A stretch of 64,000 bases of DNA from Streptomyces griseoflavus (GCF_014649995.1 NZ_BMUC01000009.1:114094-178093); one strand, 5' to 3'; counted from the stretch's first letter, positions 8,586-17,188 are shown. Notes: generated from the sequence alone by a model not told the origin. Program-made: numbers and translations.

Positions 8586-9355
8586 GCACCTACGTCTACG
8601 GCATCACGGCGGCGACGCACCCGTCGCTGCCCGAGGGCATGGGCGGGGTCGGCGACCCGTCGCGCCCGGTGCGCGTCCTGCGGCAGGGCGAACTGGCGGC
8701 CGTCGTCAGCGACGCCCCCGACGGGCTCCGCCCCAAGCGCCGGGAACTGCTCGCCCACCAGAACGTGCTCAGCGAGATCGGCGCGGCCGGCTGTGTGCTG
8801 CCCATGCGGTTCGGCAGCGTCGCCCCGGACGACGACTCCGTCACCGGCGTCCTCGCCGAGCGTGCCGAGCACTACCTGGAGCGGCTGCGCGCGCTGGACG
8901 ACCGGGTCGAGTACAACATCAAGGCCAATCACGTGGAGGAAGCCGTACTCCACCACGTGATGGCGGGAAACCCGGAGATCCGCTCCCTCGCGGAGGCCAA
9001 CCGCCAGTCCGGCGGTGGCAGTTACGAGGACAAGATCCGTCTCGGCGAGATGGTCGCCGCGGCGGTCAAGGACAAGGAGTCCGAGGACGGCACCGCGCTG
9101 GAGCAGGCGCTGGAAGGGGCCGCCGACGCCGTGAGCGTGGGCCCCGAGTCCACGGGCTGGCTCGCCAACGTCTCCTACCTGGTGAAGCGGGAGACGGCGG
9201 AGGACTTCCTGGCCGTGGTGGAGCAGGTCCGCAAGGACATGCCCCACGTCGAGATCCGTCTGAACGGACCGCTCCCCCCGTACAGCTTCGTCGAGCCCGG
9301 ACCGGCTGAGCCGGCGGGCACCGCGGCCGGTGGGGCGGACACCGAAGCGAGGTGA
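8582..9355 (+). CDS. gvpF: Gas vesicle protein GvpF
   Basis: A 257-residue GvpF/GvpL family protein, cytoplasmic accessory to vesicle nucleation. It begins with the family strand TYVYGITAA, has CVLPMRFGSVAPDDDSV (the family's conserved PMRFG) near residue 78, VEYNIKANH near 120, LANVSYLVKRE near 200 and ends with IRLNGPLPPYSFV. GTG start at 8582 in a 4-bp overlap with gvpA. A second, diverged paralogue (GvpL) is encoded four genes downstream. Confidence 0.92.
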   Translation: MSTYVYGITAATHPSLPEGMGGVGDPSRPVRVLRQGELAAVVSDAPDGLRPKRRELLAHQNVLSEIGAAGCVLPMRFGSVAPDDDSVTGVLAERAEHYLERLRALDDRVEYNIKANHVEEAVLHHVMAGNPEIRSLAEANRQSGGGSYEDKIRLGEMVAAAVKDKESEDGTALEQALEGAADAVSVGPESTGWLANVSYLVKRETAEDFLAVVEQVRKDMPHVEIRLNGPLPPYSFVEPGPAEPAGTAAGGADTEAR

Positions 9356-9359
9356 CGTC

Positions 9360-9623
9360 ATGGGCCTGATCTCGGAGGTGCTGCTGCTGCCGTTCGCACC
9401 GGTGCGCGGCAGCGCCTGGGCAGTCCGGCAGGTGCTGCAGGAAGCGGAACGCATCTACTACGACCCTGCGACCATCCGCGCCGAGCTGGCCCGACTGGAA
9501 GAACTGCTGGAGGCCGGAGAAATCACCGAGGAGGAGTTCGACCGGCAGGAGGACGAACTCCTCGACCGGCTGGAGACCGCGACGCGCACAGGCGCGGGTA
9601 GTGGGGACGGGACGGCACGATGA
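9360..9623 (+). CDS. gvpG: Gas vesicle protein GvpG
   Basis: An 87-residue GvpG protein: hydrophobic start GLISEVLLLPFAPVRG, then an amphipathic helical region with EAERIYYDPATIRAEL and an acidic coiled-coil stretch (ELLEAGEITEEEFDRQEDEL). GvpG is a small accessory protein of vesicle formation, usually next to gvpF as here. ATG 9360 is 4 bases after the gvpF stop; its own stop overlaps gvpY. Confidence 0.9.
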   Translation: MGLISEVLLLPFAPVRGSAWAVRQVLQEAERIYYDPATIRAELARLEELLEAGEITEEEFDRQEDELLDRLETATRTGAGSGDGTAR

Positions 9624-10246
9624 ATCGAACGGGAATGGGCCTCGCGATCGGGGCGGGATACCTCCTCGGACGGACCAAGAAGCTCAAGATGGCACTCGCC
9701 GTCGGCGGGCTGGTGGCGGGCAAGAAGCTGAACCTCAGCCCCCGGATGGTCGCCGAGCTGGTGTCCCAGCAGCTGCGCGACAATCCGCAGTTCAAGGAGC
9801 TGGGCGACCAGCTGCGCGGTGATCTGCGCGGCGTCGGCAAGGCGGCTTCCGGCGCGCTGGTCGAGCGGCAGCTCGGCTCGCTCGCCGACCGGCTGCACAG
9901 CCGGACCGCCTCCGTGCGCGGCGAGCTCGACGGCGCCGGTCCGCAGGACCGGGAGGATGACGACCAGGACGACCGGGACGCCGACGACGAGCCGCAGGAA
10001 CAGGACCGCGGGCAGCCTCGTGACGAGGACCGGGACCGGGACGAGGAGGGCGACGAGGAACACGACGAGGAGCGGCCCCCCGCGAAGAAGGCCGCCGCCA
10101 AGAAGGCGCCGGCGAAGAAGGCCGCACCGGCGAAGAAGGCCGCGGCCAAGCGGACGGCACCCGGGAAGAAGACGGCCGCGAAGAAGACCGCGTCCGCCTC
10201 CCGGGGCGCCCGTTCCCGTACGCCGAAGGGAGGCGGTGAGCGATGA
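9620..10246 (+). CDS. gvpY: Gas vesicle protein GvpY
   Basis: A 208-residue protein, by position and layout the GvpY of the Streptomyces gvp cluster; its role is unknown. Residues 1-45 are hydrophobic with basic clusters (GLAIGAGYLLGRTKKLK), then a helical region with QLRDNPQFKELGDQLRG. A strongly acidic stretch (about 108-150, runs of D and E) is followed by a lysine/alanine-rich tail with repeated AKKA motifs (about 153-195) resembling histone H1-like tails. The adjacent charge blocks are unusual. The start overlaps gvpG by 4 bp. Confidence 0.8.
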   Translation: MNRTGMGLAIGAGYLLGRTKKLKMALAVGGLVAGKKLNLSPRMVAELVSQQLRDNPQFKELGDQLRGDLRGVGKAASGALVERQLGSLADRLHSRTASVRGELDGAGPQDREDDDQDDRDADDEPQEQDRGQPRDEDRDRDEEGDEEHDEERPPAKKAAAKKAPAKKAAPAKKAAAKRTAPGKKTAAKKTASASRGARSRTPKGGGER

Positions 10247-11478
10247 CCGAGACCCTCGGAAAGGCCGGTTCCGCCGCGCGGGACAGCGCGAACGGAGCGT
10301 CGAAGAACCCGCTCGCCGACGTCGCCCACAGCGAGGCGGCGGACCGGCTCAAGGCGGAACTGCAGGACTACCTCGCCGCCCAGGCCACCCGCATGCTGAG
10401 CGGGCTCGGCAGCAAGCTCGGCGAGACCACAAACAAGCTGAACGACATCGCGGAGGGCAACAGCCCGGGCTTCGCCAAGCTGGCCGCCGACGGCGGCCGC
10501 AAGCTCGCCGAGGGCAAGGGCCCACTGCGCAGCGCCGTCGAGCTCGGCGCCTCACGGGTCAAGGACAACGTGATGGACAAGGTGAAGGGCCTGGGGGGCG
10601 GCGGCGGGAAGAGCAAGCGCAAGCGCACGTCCGGCAACAAGCCGACCGTCATCATGGAGACCATCGACGTCGGGGTGCCGCTGCGCACGGCCTACGACCA
10701 GTGGACCCAGTACCAGGACTTCTCCACCTTCGCCAAGGGCGTCAAGAGCGCCAACAAGAGCGACGACACCACCTCGGACTGGCAGGCGAAGATCTGGTGG
10801 TCCAACCGCAGCTGGAAGGCGACCACCACCGAGCAGGTCCCCGACGACCGCATCGCCTGGTCCTCGGAGGGCGCCAAGGGCACGACCAAGGGCGTCGTCT
10901 CCTTCCACCGCATCGCGGAGAACCTCACCCGGGTCCTGCTCGTCATCGAGTACTACCCGTCGGGCTTCTTCGAGAAGACCGGCAACATCTGGCGCGCCCA
11001 GGGCCGCCGCGCCCGGCTCGACCTGAAGAACTTCGCCCGCTTCATCACCATCAAGGGCGAGGCCGAGGACAGCTGGCGGGGCGAGATCCGCGACGCCGAG
11101 GTCGTCCGCAGTCACGAGGACGCGCTGGCCGAGGAGGAGGAAGCCGAGTCCGCGGACACCGACTCCGACGAGCAGGGGGAGGACGGGGAACCCGCCGGCG
11201 AGTACGAGGACGAGGACTCCGAGGGCGCCGAGGACTCCGAGGAGGAGGACGAGGACGAGGCCGGACCCGACGACGCGTACGAGGAGTCCGAGGACGAGGA
11301 GTCCGGGGAGGAGCCCGCCGACGACACGTACGAGGACGACGAGCACCCGGACGAGGAGTACGAGGACGACGACGAGGCCGCGGCCGAGGGCGACGAGCCG
11401 GAGTCCGAGTACGAGGACGAGTACGAGGACGAGGACGAGGACGAGGACGAGCGCGAAGAGAGCCGGAGCCGGCGATGA
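10243..11478 (+). CDS. gvpZ: Gas vesicle protein GvpZ, SRPBCC domain with acidic tail
   Basis: A 411-residue protein. The N-terminal 125 residues are helical and end in a basic patch (KSKRKR). A SRPBCC/START-type lipid- or ligand-binding fold follows (about 130-275), with ETIDVGVPLRTAYDQWTQY at its first strand-helix, WSSEGAKGTTKG in the middle and a long C-terminal helix. The last 125 residues are almost wholly Asp/Glu. SRPBCC domains bind hydrophobic ligands; the role in gas vesicles is unknown. Overlaps with gvpY and gvpJ (ATGA) place it inside the operon. Confidence 0.85.
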   Translation: MTETLGKAGSAARDSANGASKNPLADVAHSEAADRLKAELQDYLAAQATRMLSGLGSKLGETTNKLNDIAEGNSPGFAKLAADGGRKLAEGKGPLRSAVELGASRVKDNVMDKVKGLGGGGGKSKRKRTSGNKPTVIMETIDVGVPLRTAYDQWTQYQDFSTFAKGVKSANKSDDTTSDWQAKIWWSNRSWKATTTEQVPDDRIAWSSEGAKGTTKGVVSFHRIAENLTRVLLVIEYYPSGFFEKTGNIWRAQGRRARLDLKNFARFITIKGEAEDSWRGEIRDAEVVRSHEDALAEEEEAESADTDSDEQGEDGEPAGEYEDEDSEGAEDSEEEDEDEAGPDDAYEESEDEESGEEPADDTYEDDEHPDEEYEDDDEAAAEGDEPESEYEDEYEDEDEDEDEREESRSRR

Positions 11479-11816
11479 CCACCCCCAGTCGGCTCCCCGA
11501 CCCGTACGGCCAGGGCAGCAGCGCCAATCTCGCCGACATCCTGGAGAGGGTGCTGGACAAGGGCATCGTGATCGCGGGTGACATCCGCATCAACCTGCTC
11601 GACATCGAGCTGCTCACGATCAAGCTGCGCCTGGTCGTCGCCTCCGTCGACAAGGCGAAGGAGATGGGGATCGACTGGTGGGAGTCCGACCCGGCACTGT
11701 CCTCGCGGGCCCGCCGCGACGAACTGACGCGGGAGAACGCCGAGCTGCGTGAGCGGCTGGCCCGGCTGGAGGAACTGGAACTGGAGCCCCGTCGCGCACA
11801 GGAGGAGAACACGTGA
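11475..11816 (+). CDS. gvpJ: Gas vesicle protein GvpJ
   Basis: A 113-residue minor shell-type protein of the GvpA/J/M/S family: NLADILERVLDKGIVIAGD, then INLLDIELLTIKLRLVVAS, then a helical C-terminus with KAKEMGIDWWESDP and heptad-like Leu/Glu repeats. GvpJ-like proteins are thought to help nucleate vesicles or shape their tips. Its start overlaps the gvpZ stop. Confidence 0.88.
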   Translation: MTTPSRLPDPYGQGSSANLADILERVLDKGIVIAGDIRINLLDIELLTIKLRLVVASVDKAKEMGIDWWESDPALSSRARRDELTRENAELRERLARLEELELEPRRAQEENT

Positions 11817-12589
11817 CCGGACTGCGGTACGTCTACGCGGTCTGCCGCCCCTTCGGCACGCCGCTCCAGGCACAGCTGACGGGGGTCGGTGGCGAACCGC
11901 CCCGGCTGCTTCCCCACGGCGACCTGGTGGCGGTGGTCAGTCACGTACCGGAGGGGGAGTTCGCGGAGAAGCCGCTGCGCGCCAATCTGGAGAACCTCGA
12001 CTGGCTGACCGCGGTCGCCCGCGCCCACCAGGGCGTGATCGACGCGCTCACCACGGTCACGACCCCGCTGCCGCTGCGCCTCGGCACCGTGTTCCGCGAC
12101 GACAGCGGCGTACGGACCATGCTCGAGGCGCGGGAGGAGGACTTCCGCCGCACCCTGGACCGGCTGGAGGGCCGGGTCGAGTGGGGCGTCAAGGTGTTCC
12201 TGGAGGAGGAGCGGGAGCCGCGGGCTCCCGCTCCCGCGGCGAAGCCCGCCTCCGGGCGGGACTACCTCCGGCAGCGGCGTCAGCAGACCAGATCACGGGA
12301 CGACGCGTGGCAGCAGGCCGAGATCTTCGCGACCGATCTCCACCGGGCCCTGTCCGAGAGCGCCGAGGACTCCCGGCTGCACGCACCGCAGAATCCCACG
12401 CTCTCCGGGGCCACCGGGCGGAATGTGCTCAATGCCGCCTATCTCGTGCCGCGTGTGAAGTCCGAGGAATTCGTGGAACGGGTGGACCGGACGAAGGACG
12501 GAATTCCCGGAATTCGTGTCGAACTCACCGGCCCCTGGGCGGCCTACTCGTTCGCCGGTGAGGAATCGGCCGGTAAGGAGGAGGCGTGA
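11813..12589 (+). CDS. gvpL: Gas vesicle protein GvpL
   Basis: A 258-residue GvpF/L family paralogue: opening LRYVYAVCRPF, central PLPLRLGTVFRDDSGV (counterpart of PMRFG), VEWGVKVFLEEE, NAAYLVPR and a closing IRVELTGPWAAYSF. It contains an Arg/Gln-rich insert around residues 145-165 that GvpF lacks. GTG start overlaps gvpJ by 4 bp. Confidence 0.9.
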   Translation: MTGLRYVYAVCRPFGTPLQAQLTGVGGEPPRLLPHGDLVAVVSHVPEGEFAEKPLRANLENLDWLTAVARAHQGVIDALTTVTTPLPLRLGTVFRDDSGVRTMLEAREEDFRRTLDRLEGRVEWGVKVFLEEEREPRAPAPAAKPASGRDYLRQRRQQTRSRDDAWQQAEIFATDLHRALSESAEDSRLHAPQNPTLSGATGRNVLNAAYLVPRVKSEEFVERVDRTKDGIPGIRVELTGPWAAYSFAGEESAGKEEA

Positions 12590-12774
12590 CCGTCGTCGAA
12601 CGCCGCGAGATAGCCCTGGTGGACCTGCTCGACCGGCTGCTGGCCGGCGGGGTCGTCATCAAGGGCGACATCACCCTGCGCATCGCGGACGTCGACCTGG
12701 TCCGGATCGACCTCAACGCCCTCATCAGCTCGGTGAACGCGCAGGTCCCGTCCCCCTTCGAGGAGTCGCTGTGA
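12586..12774 (+). CDS. gvpS: Gas vesicle protein GvpS
   Basis: A 62-residue GvpA-family protein reduced to the shell core: VDLLDRLLAGGVVIKGD, then TLRIADVDLVRIDLNALIS. The spacing of the helix and two strands matches GvpA and GvpJ in this cluster. GTG start at 12586, overlapping gvpL; the stop overlaps gvpK. Confidence 0.88.
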   Translation: MTVVERREIALVDLLDRLLAGGVVIKGDITLRIADVDLVRIDLNALISSVNAQVPSPFEESL

Positions 12775-13094
12775 CGGCCTCCCCCGACCACGGCCACCGT
12801 GTCGAGCCCCACGGCAGCCGGCGCAAGCGGCTCGACCTGGAGCCGGACACGGTCGAACGGGACCTGATGAAGCTGGTGCTCACGGTCGTCGAACTGCTGC
12901 GCCAGCTGATGGAGCGCCAGGCGCTGCGCCGCTTCGACGAGGGCGATCTGTCCGAGGAGCAGGAGGAGCGGGTCGGGCTCACCCTCATGCTGCTCGAGGA
13001 CCGGATGGCCGAGCTGCGCAGCCGGTACGGCCTGCGGCCCGAGGACCTGAACCTGGACCTCGGGCCGCTCGGACCGCTGCTGCCGCGGGACTGA
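12771..13094 (+). CDS. gvpK: Gas vesicle protein GvpK
   Basis: A 107-residue GvpK: KRLDLEPDTVERDLMKLVLTV, then ELLRQLMERQALRRFDEGDLS and the C-terminal GLTLMLLEDRMAELR. GvpK is an accessory protein conserved in nearly all gvp clusters. GTG at 12771 overlaps gvpS. It is the last gene of the operon and is followed by a strong terminator hairpin. Confidence 0.92.
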   Translation: MTASPDHGHRVEPHGSRRKRLDLEPDTVERDLMKLVLTVVELLRQLMERQALRRFDEGDLSEEQEERVGLTLMLLEDRMAELRSRYGLRPEDLNLDLGPLGPLLPRD

Positions 13095-13141
13095 CCGACC
13101 GATCCCCCCGTCGGCCGTCGGAAATCCCCCCGAAAAGCAGA

Positions 13142-13177
13142 AATTCCCCGGGACCGTGTCCCGGGGAATTCCTTTTT
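13142..13177. terminator. Terminator after gvpK (strong hairpin with T-run)
   Basis: A perfect 12-bp stem, 13142-13153 with 13159-13170 (core AATTCCCCGGGA), has a 5-base loop and is followed by TTTTT at 13173-13177. A canonical Rho-independent terminator for the gvp operon; it lies between convergent genes and may also stop the small membrane gene on the other strand. Confidence 0.85.
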
Positions 13178-13179
13178 CC

Positions 13180-13350
13180 TCACCACCTGTACCAGCGGCC
13201 CCTGCCCCCGCCTGCCGACGTGCTGCGCATGAAGAATCCCAGCAGCCACACGATGAGGACCGCCAGGGCGATCCACCAGAGAACCTTTACCGCGAATCCG
13301 GCACCGAAGAGGAGCAGAGCCAACAGCAGAACCAGCAGAACAGGAACCAT
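13180..13350 (-). CDS. Small hydrophobic membrane protein
   Basis: A 56-residue gene. The product starts MVPVLLVLLLALLLFGAGF and has a second hydrophobic stretch, WWIALAVLIVWLLGF, giving two membrane segments, then a short Gly/Arg/Trp tail. It resembles the short hydrophobic proteins (DUF5670-like) common in Streptomyces and other stress-responsive genomes. The ATG at 13350 follows a clear AGGAGG on the minus strand, so expression is credible. Its end nearly touches the gvpK terminator. Confidence 0.7.
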   Translation of the reverse strand: MVPVLLVLLLALLLFGAGFAVKVLWWIALAVLIVWLLGFFMRSTSAGGGRGRWYRW

Positions 13351-13392
13351 GATGTCAACCTCCTGATCCTCTGATTGCCCGGAAAACGTGAA

Positions 13393-14214
13393 TCAGGCTT
13401 CCTTGCGGCAGAGAATCTCGCCGTGCAGCACGCTGAACCAGCCGTCCTCCCGCGCACCCCATTCCCGCCACGCCGCGGCCACCTCCCGCAACTCCTCCCG
13501 GTCTGCGTGGCCCCCTTCGACGGCCCGCCCGGCGTACGCCGACGCCACCGTGCGGTCCGCCCACAGGCCGCTCCACCAGGCACGCTCCCGCGCGGTCGAG
13601 AAGGTCCACGTGTCCGAACCCGCCGTGACGTCCGTGAACCCCGCGGCGAGCGCCCAGGACTTCAGCCGCCGCCCGGCGTCCGGCTCGCCGCCGTTGGCCC
13701 GGGCCACCCGCCGGTACAGGTCCAGCCAGCGGTCCATGCCCGGCGACGGGGGATACCAGGTCATCGCCGCGTAGTCCGAGTCCCGTACGGCGACCAGGCC
13801 GCCCGGCACGGTCACCCGCCGCATCTCGCGCAGTGCCCGCACCGGGTCGCCCACGTGCTGCAGCACCTGGTGGGCGTGGACCACGCAGAAGGTGTCGTCC
13901 GGGAAGTCCAGCGCGTGCACGTCGCCCGCCGAGAAGTCGACGTTCGTCAGCCCCCGCTCGCCGGCCACCGCCCGGGCCCGCTCCAGGATCGCCGGCTCCC
14001 GGTCGAGGCCGGTGACGTGCCCGTCGGGGACGAGCGCCGCCAGGTCGGCGGTGATGGTGCCGGGCCCGCACCCGATGTCCAGGATCCGCATGTCCGGCCG
14101 CAGGGCCCCGAGGAGGTACGCCGCCGAGTTCCCGGCGGTCCGCCAGGTGTGCGACCGCAGCACCGACTCGTGGTGCCCGTGCGTGTAGACGGCGGTCTCC
14201 CGCGCTTCCGTCAT
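13393..14214 (-). CDS. Class I SAM-dependent methyltransferase
   Basis: A 273-residue Rossmann-type methyltransferase. Motif I is ILDIGCGPGTIT near residue 44, the acidic end of strand 2 is TGLDREPAIL, motif II/III is SAGDVHALDFPDDTF and motif IV is VVHAHQVLQHVGDP. This is the UbiE/Methyltransf_11 type; the substrate is unknown. I start at ATG 14214; the open frame continues to 14382 without family similarity. It is divergent from the ABC-F gene, with about 146 bases for promoters. Confidence 0.85.
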   Translation of the reverse strand: MTEARETAVYTHGHHESVLRSHTWRTAGNSAAYLLGALRPDMRILDIGCGPGTITADLAALVPDGHVTGLDREPAILERARAVAGERGLTNVDFSAGDVHALDFPDDTFCVVHAHQVLQHVGDPVRALREMRRVTVPGGLVAVRDSDYAAMTWYPPSPGMDRWLDLYRRVARANGGEPDAGRRLKSWALAAGFTDVTAGSDTWTFSTARERAWWSGLWADRTVASAYAGRAVEGGHADREELREVAAAWREWGAREDGWFSVLHGEILCRKEA

Positions 14215-14360
14215 GCCGAACCCACCCCTTCCGCTGTCGTAGGAGGGCGCCCACGCTACGCGCCCCGGCCGCATGATGAGACCCGGATATTGCATACTGA
14301 GAAGCCGTGGGACCGAAACCCGTTTGCCACCCGCGCCGACGACCCCGCACAATCCCCACC

Positions 14361-15980
14361 ATGGGCCATCTGGAAGCTGCACATCTCGAGTACTACCTCC
14401 CTGACGGGAGGGCCCTCCTGGGCGATGTGTCCTTCCGGGTCGGGGAAGGCGCGGTCATGGCCCTGGTGGGCCCCAACGGCGCGGGCAAGACGACGCTCCT
14501 CCGCCTCCTCGCCGGCGAGCTCAAGCCGCACGGCGGATCGGTCACCGTCACCGGCGGCCTCGGCGTGATGCGCCAGTTCGTCGGCTCCGTACGGGACGAG
14601 ACGACCGTGCGCGACCTGCTGGTCTCCGTCTCCACGCCCCGCATCCGGGAGGCGGCCCGCGCCGTCGACAAGGCCGAGCACGCCCTCCTCACCGTCGACG
14701 ACGAGGCCGCCCAGATCGCCTACGCCCAGTCCCTCGCCGACTGGGCCGAGGCCCGCGGCTACGAGGCGGAGACGCTGTGGGACATGTGCACCACGGCCGC
14801 GCTCGGCGTCCCCTACGACAAGGCGCAGTGGCGCGAGGTGCGCACCCTCTCCGGAGGCGAGCAGAAGCGGCTCGTCCTGGAGGCCCTGCTGCGCGGCACC
14901 GACCAGGTACTGCTGCTCGACGAGCCCGACAACTACCTCGACGTGCCCGGCAAGCGCTGGCTGGAGGAGCGGCTGGAGGAGACCCGCAAGACGGTCCTGT
15001 TCGTCTCGCACGACCGCGAACTCCTCGCCCGCGCCGCCCAGCGCGTCGTCTCGCTCGAACCCAGCCCCACCGGCGCCGACGCCTGGGTGCACGGCGGCGG
15101 CTTCGCCACCTACCACGACGCCCGCCGGGAGCGCTTCGCCCGCTTCGAGGAGCTGCGCCGGCGCTGGGACGAGAAGCACGCCCAGCTCAGGAAGCTCGTG
15201 CTGAACCTGCGCCAGGCCGCGGCGAACAGCCCCGACATGGCCTCCCGCTACCAGGCCGCCCAGACCAGGCTGCGCAAGTTCGAGGAGGCGGGGCCCCCGC
15301 CGGAGCCGCCGCGCGAGCAGAACATCACCATGCGCCTGAAGGGCGGCCGTACCGGAGTGCGCGCGCTCACCTGCGAGCGGCTGGAACTCACCGGTCTGAT
15401 GAAGCCGTTCGACCTGGAGGTGTTCTACGGGGAGCGGGTCGCCGTGCTCGGCTCCAACGGCTCCGGGAAGTCGCACTTCCTGCGGCTGCTCGCCGGGGAC
15501 GACGTGGCCCACACCGGCGGATGGCGCCTGGGCGCCCGTGTCGTCCCCGGACACTTCGCGCAGACCCACGCCCACCCGGAGCTGGAGGGCCGAACGCTCC
15601 TGGACATCCTGTGGAAGGAACACGCCCAGGACCGGGGCGCCGCCATGTCCCGGCTGCGCCGCTACGAGCTGACCGGCCAGGCCGAGCAGACCTTCGAACG
15701 GCTCTCCGGCGGCCAGCAGGCCCGTTTCCAGATCCTGCTGCTGGAACTCCAGGGCGTCACCGCCCTGCTGCTCGACGAGCCGACGGACAACCTCGACCTG
15801 GAGTCCGCCGAGGCGCTGCAGGAGGGCTTGGAGGCGTTCGAGGGCACGGTCCTCGCCGTCACCCACGACCGCTGGTTCGCCCGCTCCTTCGACCGCTACC
15901 TGGTCTTCGGCACCGACGGCCACGTCCGGGAGACCCCCGAACCGGTCTGGGACGAACGCCGAGTGGAACGAGCCCGCTGA
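14361..15980 (+). CDS. ABC-F family ATPase
   Basis: A 539-residue protein with two fused ABC ATPase domains and no membrane segment, hence ABC-F. Domain 1: Walker A GPNGAGKT (37-44), signature LSGGEQKR (163-170), Walker B LLLDEPD. Domain 2: Walker A GSNGSGKS (near 365), signature LSGGQQAR (near 447), LLLDEPTDN. A charged linker (about 255-320) lies between them. ABC-F proteins act on the ribosome, either as translation factors or as antibiotic-protection proteins; this sequence alone does not decide which. ATG 14361 is preferred to the upstream ATG 14307 because the first ABC strand begins just after it. Confidence 0.88.
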   Translation: MGHLEAAHLEYYLPDGRALLGDVSFRVGEGAVMALVGPNGAGKTTLLRLLAGELKPHGGSVTVTGGLGVMRQFVGSVRDETTVRDLLVSVSTPRIREAARAVDKAEHALLTVDDEAAQIAYAQSLADWAEARGYEAETLWDMCTTAALGVPYDKAQWREVRTLSGGEQKRLVLEALLRGTDQVLLLDEPDNYLDVPGKRWLEERLEETRKTVLFVSHDRELLARAAQRVVSLEPSPTGADAWVHGGGFATYHDARRERFARFEELRRRWDEKHAQLRKLVLNLRQAAANSPDMASRYQAAQTRLRKFEEAGPPPEPPREQNITMRLKGGRTGVRALTCERLELTGLMKPFDLEVFYGERVAVLGSNGSGKSHFLRLLAGDDVAHTGGWRLGARVVPGHFAQTHAHPELEGRTLLDILWKEHAQDRGAAMSRLRRYELTGQAEQTFERLSGGQQARFQILLLELQGVTALLLDEPTDNLDLESAEALQEGLEAFEGTVLAVTHDRWFARSFDRYLVFGTDGHVRETPEPVWDERRVERAR

Positions 15981-15990
15981 GCCCCACCCC

Positions 15991-17097
15991 CTACCAGCGC
16001 AGCAACGCCCCCAGCCCGCCCACCGGCGCCCCTTCCCCCGGCCCCGCCGCGTCGACCGCCAGCGCGGGCGCGTCCGTCGCCACCGCCGACCGGATCAACG
16101 CGTCGTCCGCCCGCGCCGCCCAGGAGTTCTGCTCGCCCAGCACCTTCAGGTCCGTACGCCGCACCGCCACCTGGTCCGGGTCCTCGCCGATCCACACCTC
16201 CCGGTGCGCGTCCGGCCCGTCCGAACGGATCAGCAGCTCCTCGATCCGGTGCTCCCGCGCGGCCTCGACCAGCGCCGGCACGCCCTCCACGGCACCCGCC
16301 CGGCCCTCGTCGTCCGGGCCGCGGGCGGCGAGGAACCGCTCCAGCTCCCCGGCGGCACGCCCGTGGACGTGCTCCGCGCGGATCCGCTCGACGTCACCGT
16401 CGAGCAGCCTGCTGCCGGCGCCGTGCGACGCCTCGGCCACCAGGCCGTGCAGCCGCTGCGGCAGCCGCTCCCGCACGGCCCGCCGCTCACGGTCGTCACC
16501 GACGAGGATCAGCAGGTCCGCACCGGTCTCCTCCTGGCAGACGGCGAGCGCGTCGGCGATCTCCGCGGCGTTGTGCTCCCAGGTGTTCTCCACCCGCAGC
16601 TGGAAGTGCCGCTCCGACCAGTCGACGGAGGCGGTCCGGTGCAGCGGCCACTGGCGGCCGGTGACACCGCCCGCGTCGTCCCGGCCCAGCGCGCTGCGCA
16701 GCTCGAAGTCCGCGCCCCTGCGGTCCACGTAGGCGATCACGCACACGGGGTCCTCGCCGGCCAGGTCCAGCAGCGGCGCCACCCGCGGCAACGGCGCCCA
16801 CTCGGCCCAGTCGCGCTGCGGGGACCGGGCCAGCGGCGGGTCGAGCACCACCTCGCCGTCCCGGGCGAACAGGGCGCGCCCGTGCGGTTCGGCGGAGTGC
16901 CGCAGCTCCTCGATCGCGCGGCGCACCGCCTGGCAGGTCGCCTCGTCGGCGCCCCGGTCCGCGAGCTCCCGCGCCATCGCCTGGGCCGTCAGCCGCCGCT
17001 CCTGGGGCGTGTTCTCCGTGTGCCGGGACGTGTCGACGTACACGGAGGCCCAGGGGCCGGGACGTTCGTAGAGTGGATGCAGGAATGCGAGTTCCAT
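15991..17097 (-). CDS. Rv2629/Balon-like aeRF1-family ribosome factor (baeRF2)
   Basis: A 368-residue protein of the bacterial aeRF1-like superfamily (Vms1/Ankzf1, Rv2629 group). The N-terminus FLHPLYERPGPWASVYVDTSRHTENT, quoted here only in part as SVYVDTSRHT, is the family hallmark. An RNase H-like middle domain (VIAYVDRRGADFEL) and an eL30-like C-terminal domain (ALVEAAREHRIEELLI) follow. Rv2629-type relatives bind hibernating ribosomes as shown for Balon; I infer a similar stress role. The ATG at 17097 has a good GGAGGG upstream on the minus strand. It is convergent with the ABC-F gene (10-base gap), which is also ribosome-directed. Confidence 0.8.
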   Translation of the reverse strand: MELAFLHPLYERPGPWASVYVDTSRHTENTPQERRLTAQAMARELADRGADEATCQAVRRAIEELRHSAEPHGRALFARDGEVVLDPPLARSPQRDWAEWAPLPRVAPLLDLAGEDPVCVIAYVDRRGADFELRSALGRDDAGGVTGRQWPLHRTASVDWSERHFQLRVENTWEHNAAEIADALAVCQEETGADLLILVGDDRERRAVRERLPQRLHGLVAEASHGAGSRLLDGDVERIRAEHVHGRAAGELERFLAARGPDDEGRAGAVEGVPALVEAAREHRIEELLIRSDGPDAHREVWIGEDPDQVAVRRTDLKVLGEQNSWAARADDALIRSAVATDAPALAVDAAGPGEGAPVGGLGALLRW

Positions 17098-17188
17098 GGG
17101 TCCCTCCCGGTAGCCGTTCGGGGTAGTGCCTGTGCCGCCGGGCGGGTACCCGGGGCCCATGGACGCACACGACGAGCGGGGCACCACG

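Noticed and set aside
10081-10190. AAGAAGGCC-type repeats as a DNA repeat element
   Set aside because: Explained by the lysine/alanine-rich GvpY tail; unit spacing varies.
11100-11460. GAC/GAG tandem repeats as a minisatellite
   Set aside because: The repetition follows from a run of Asp and Glu codons in the GvpZ tail; there is no fixed longer unit.
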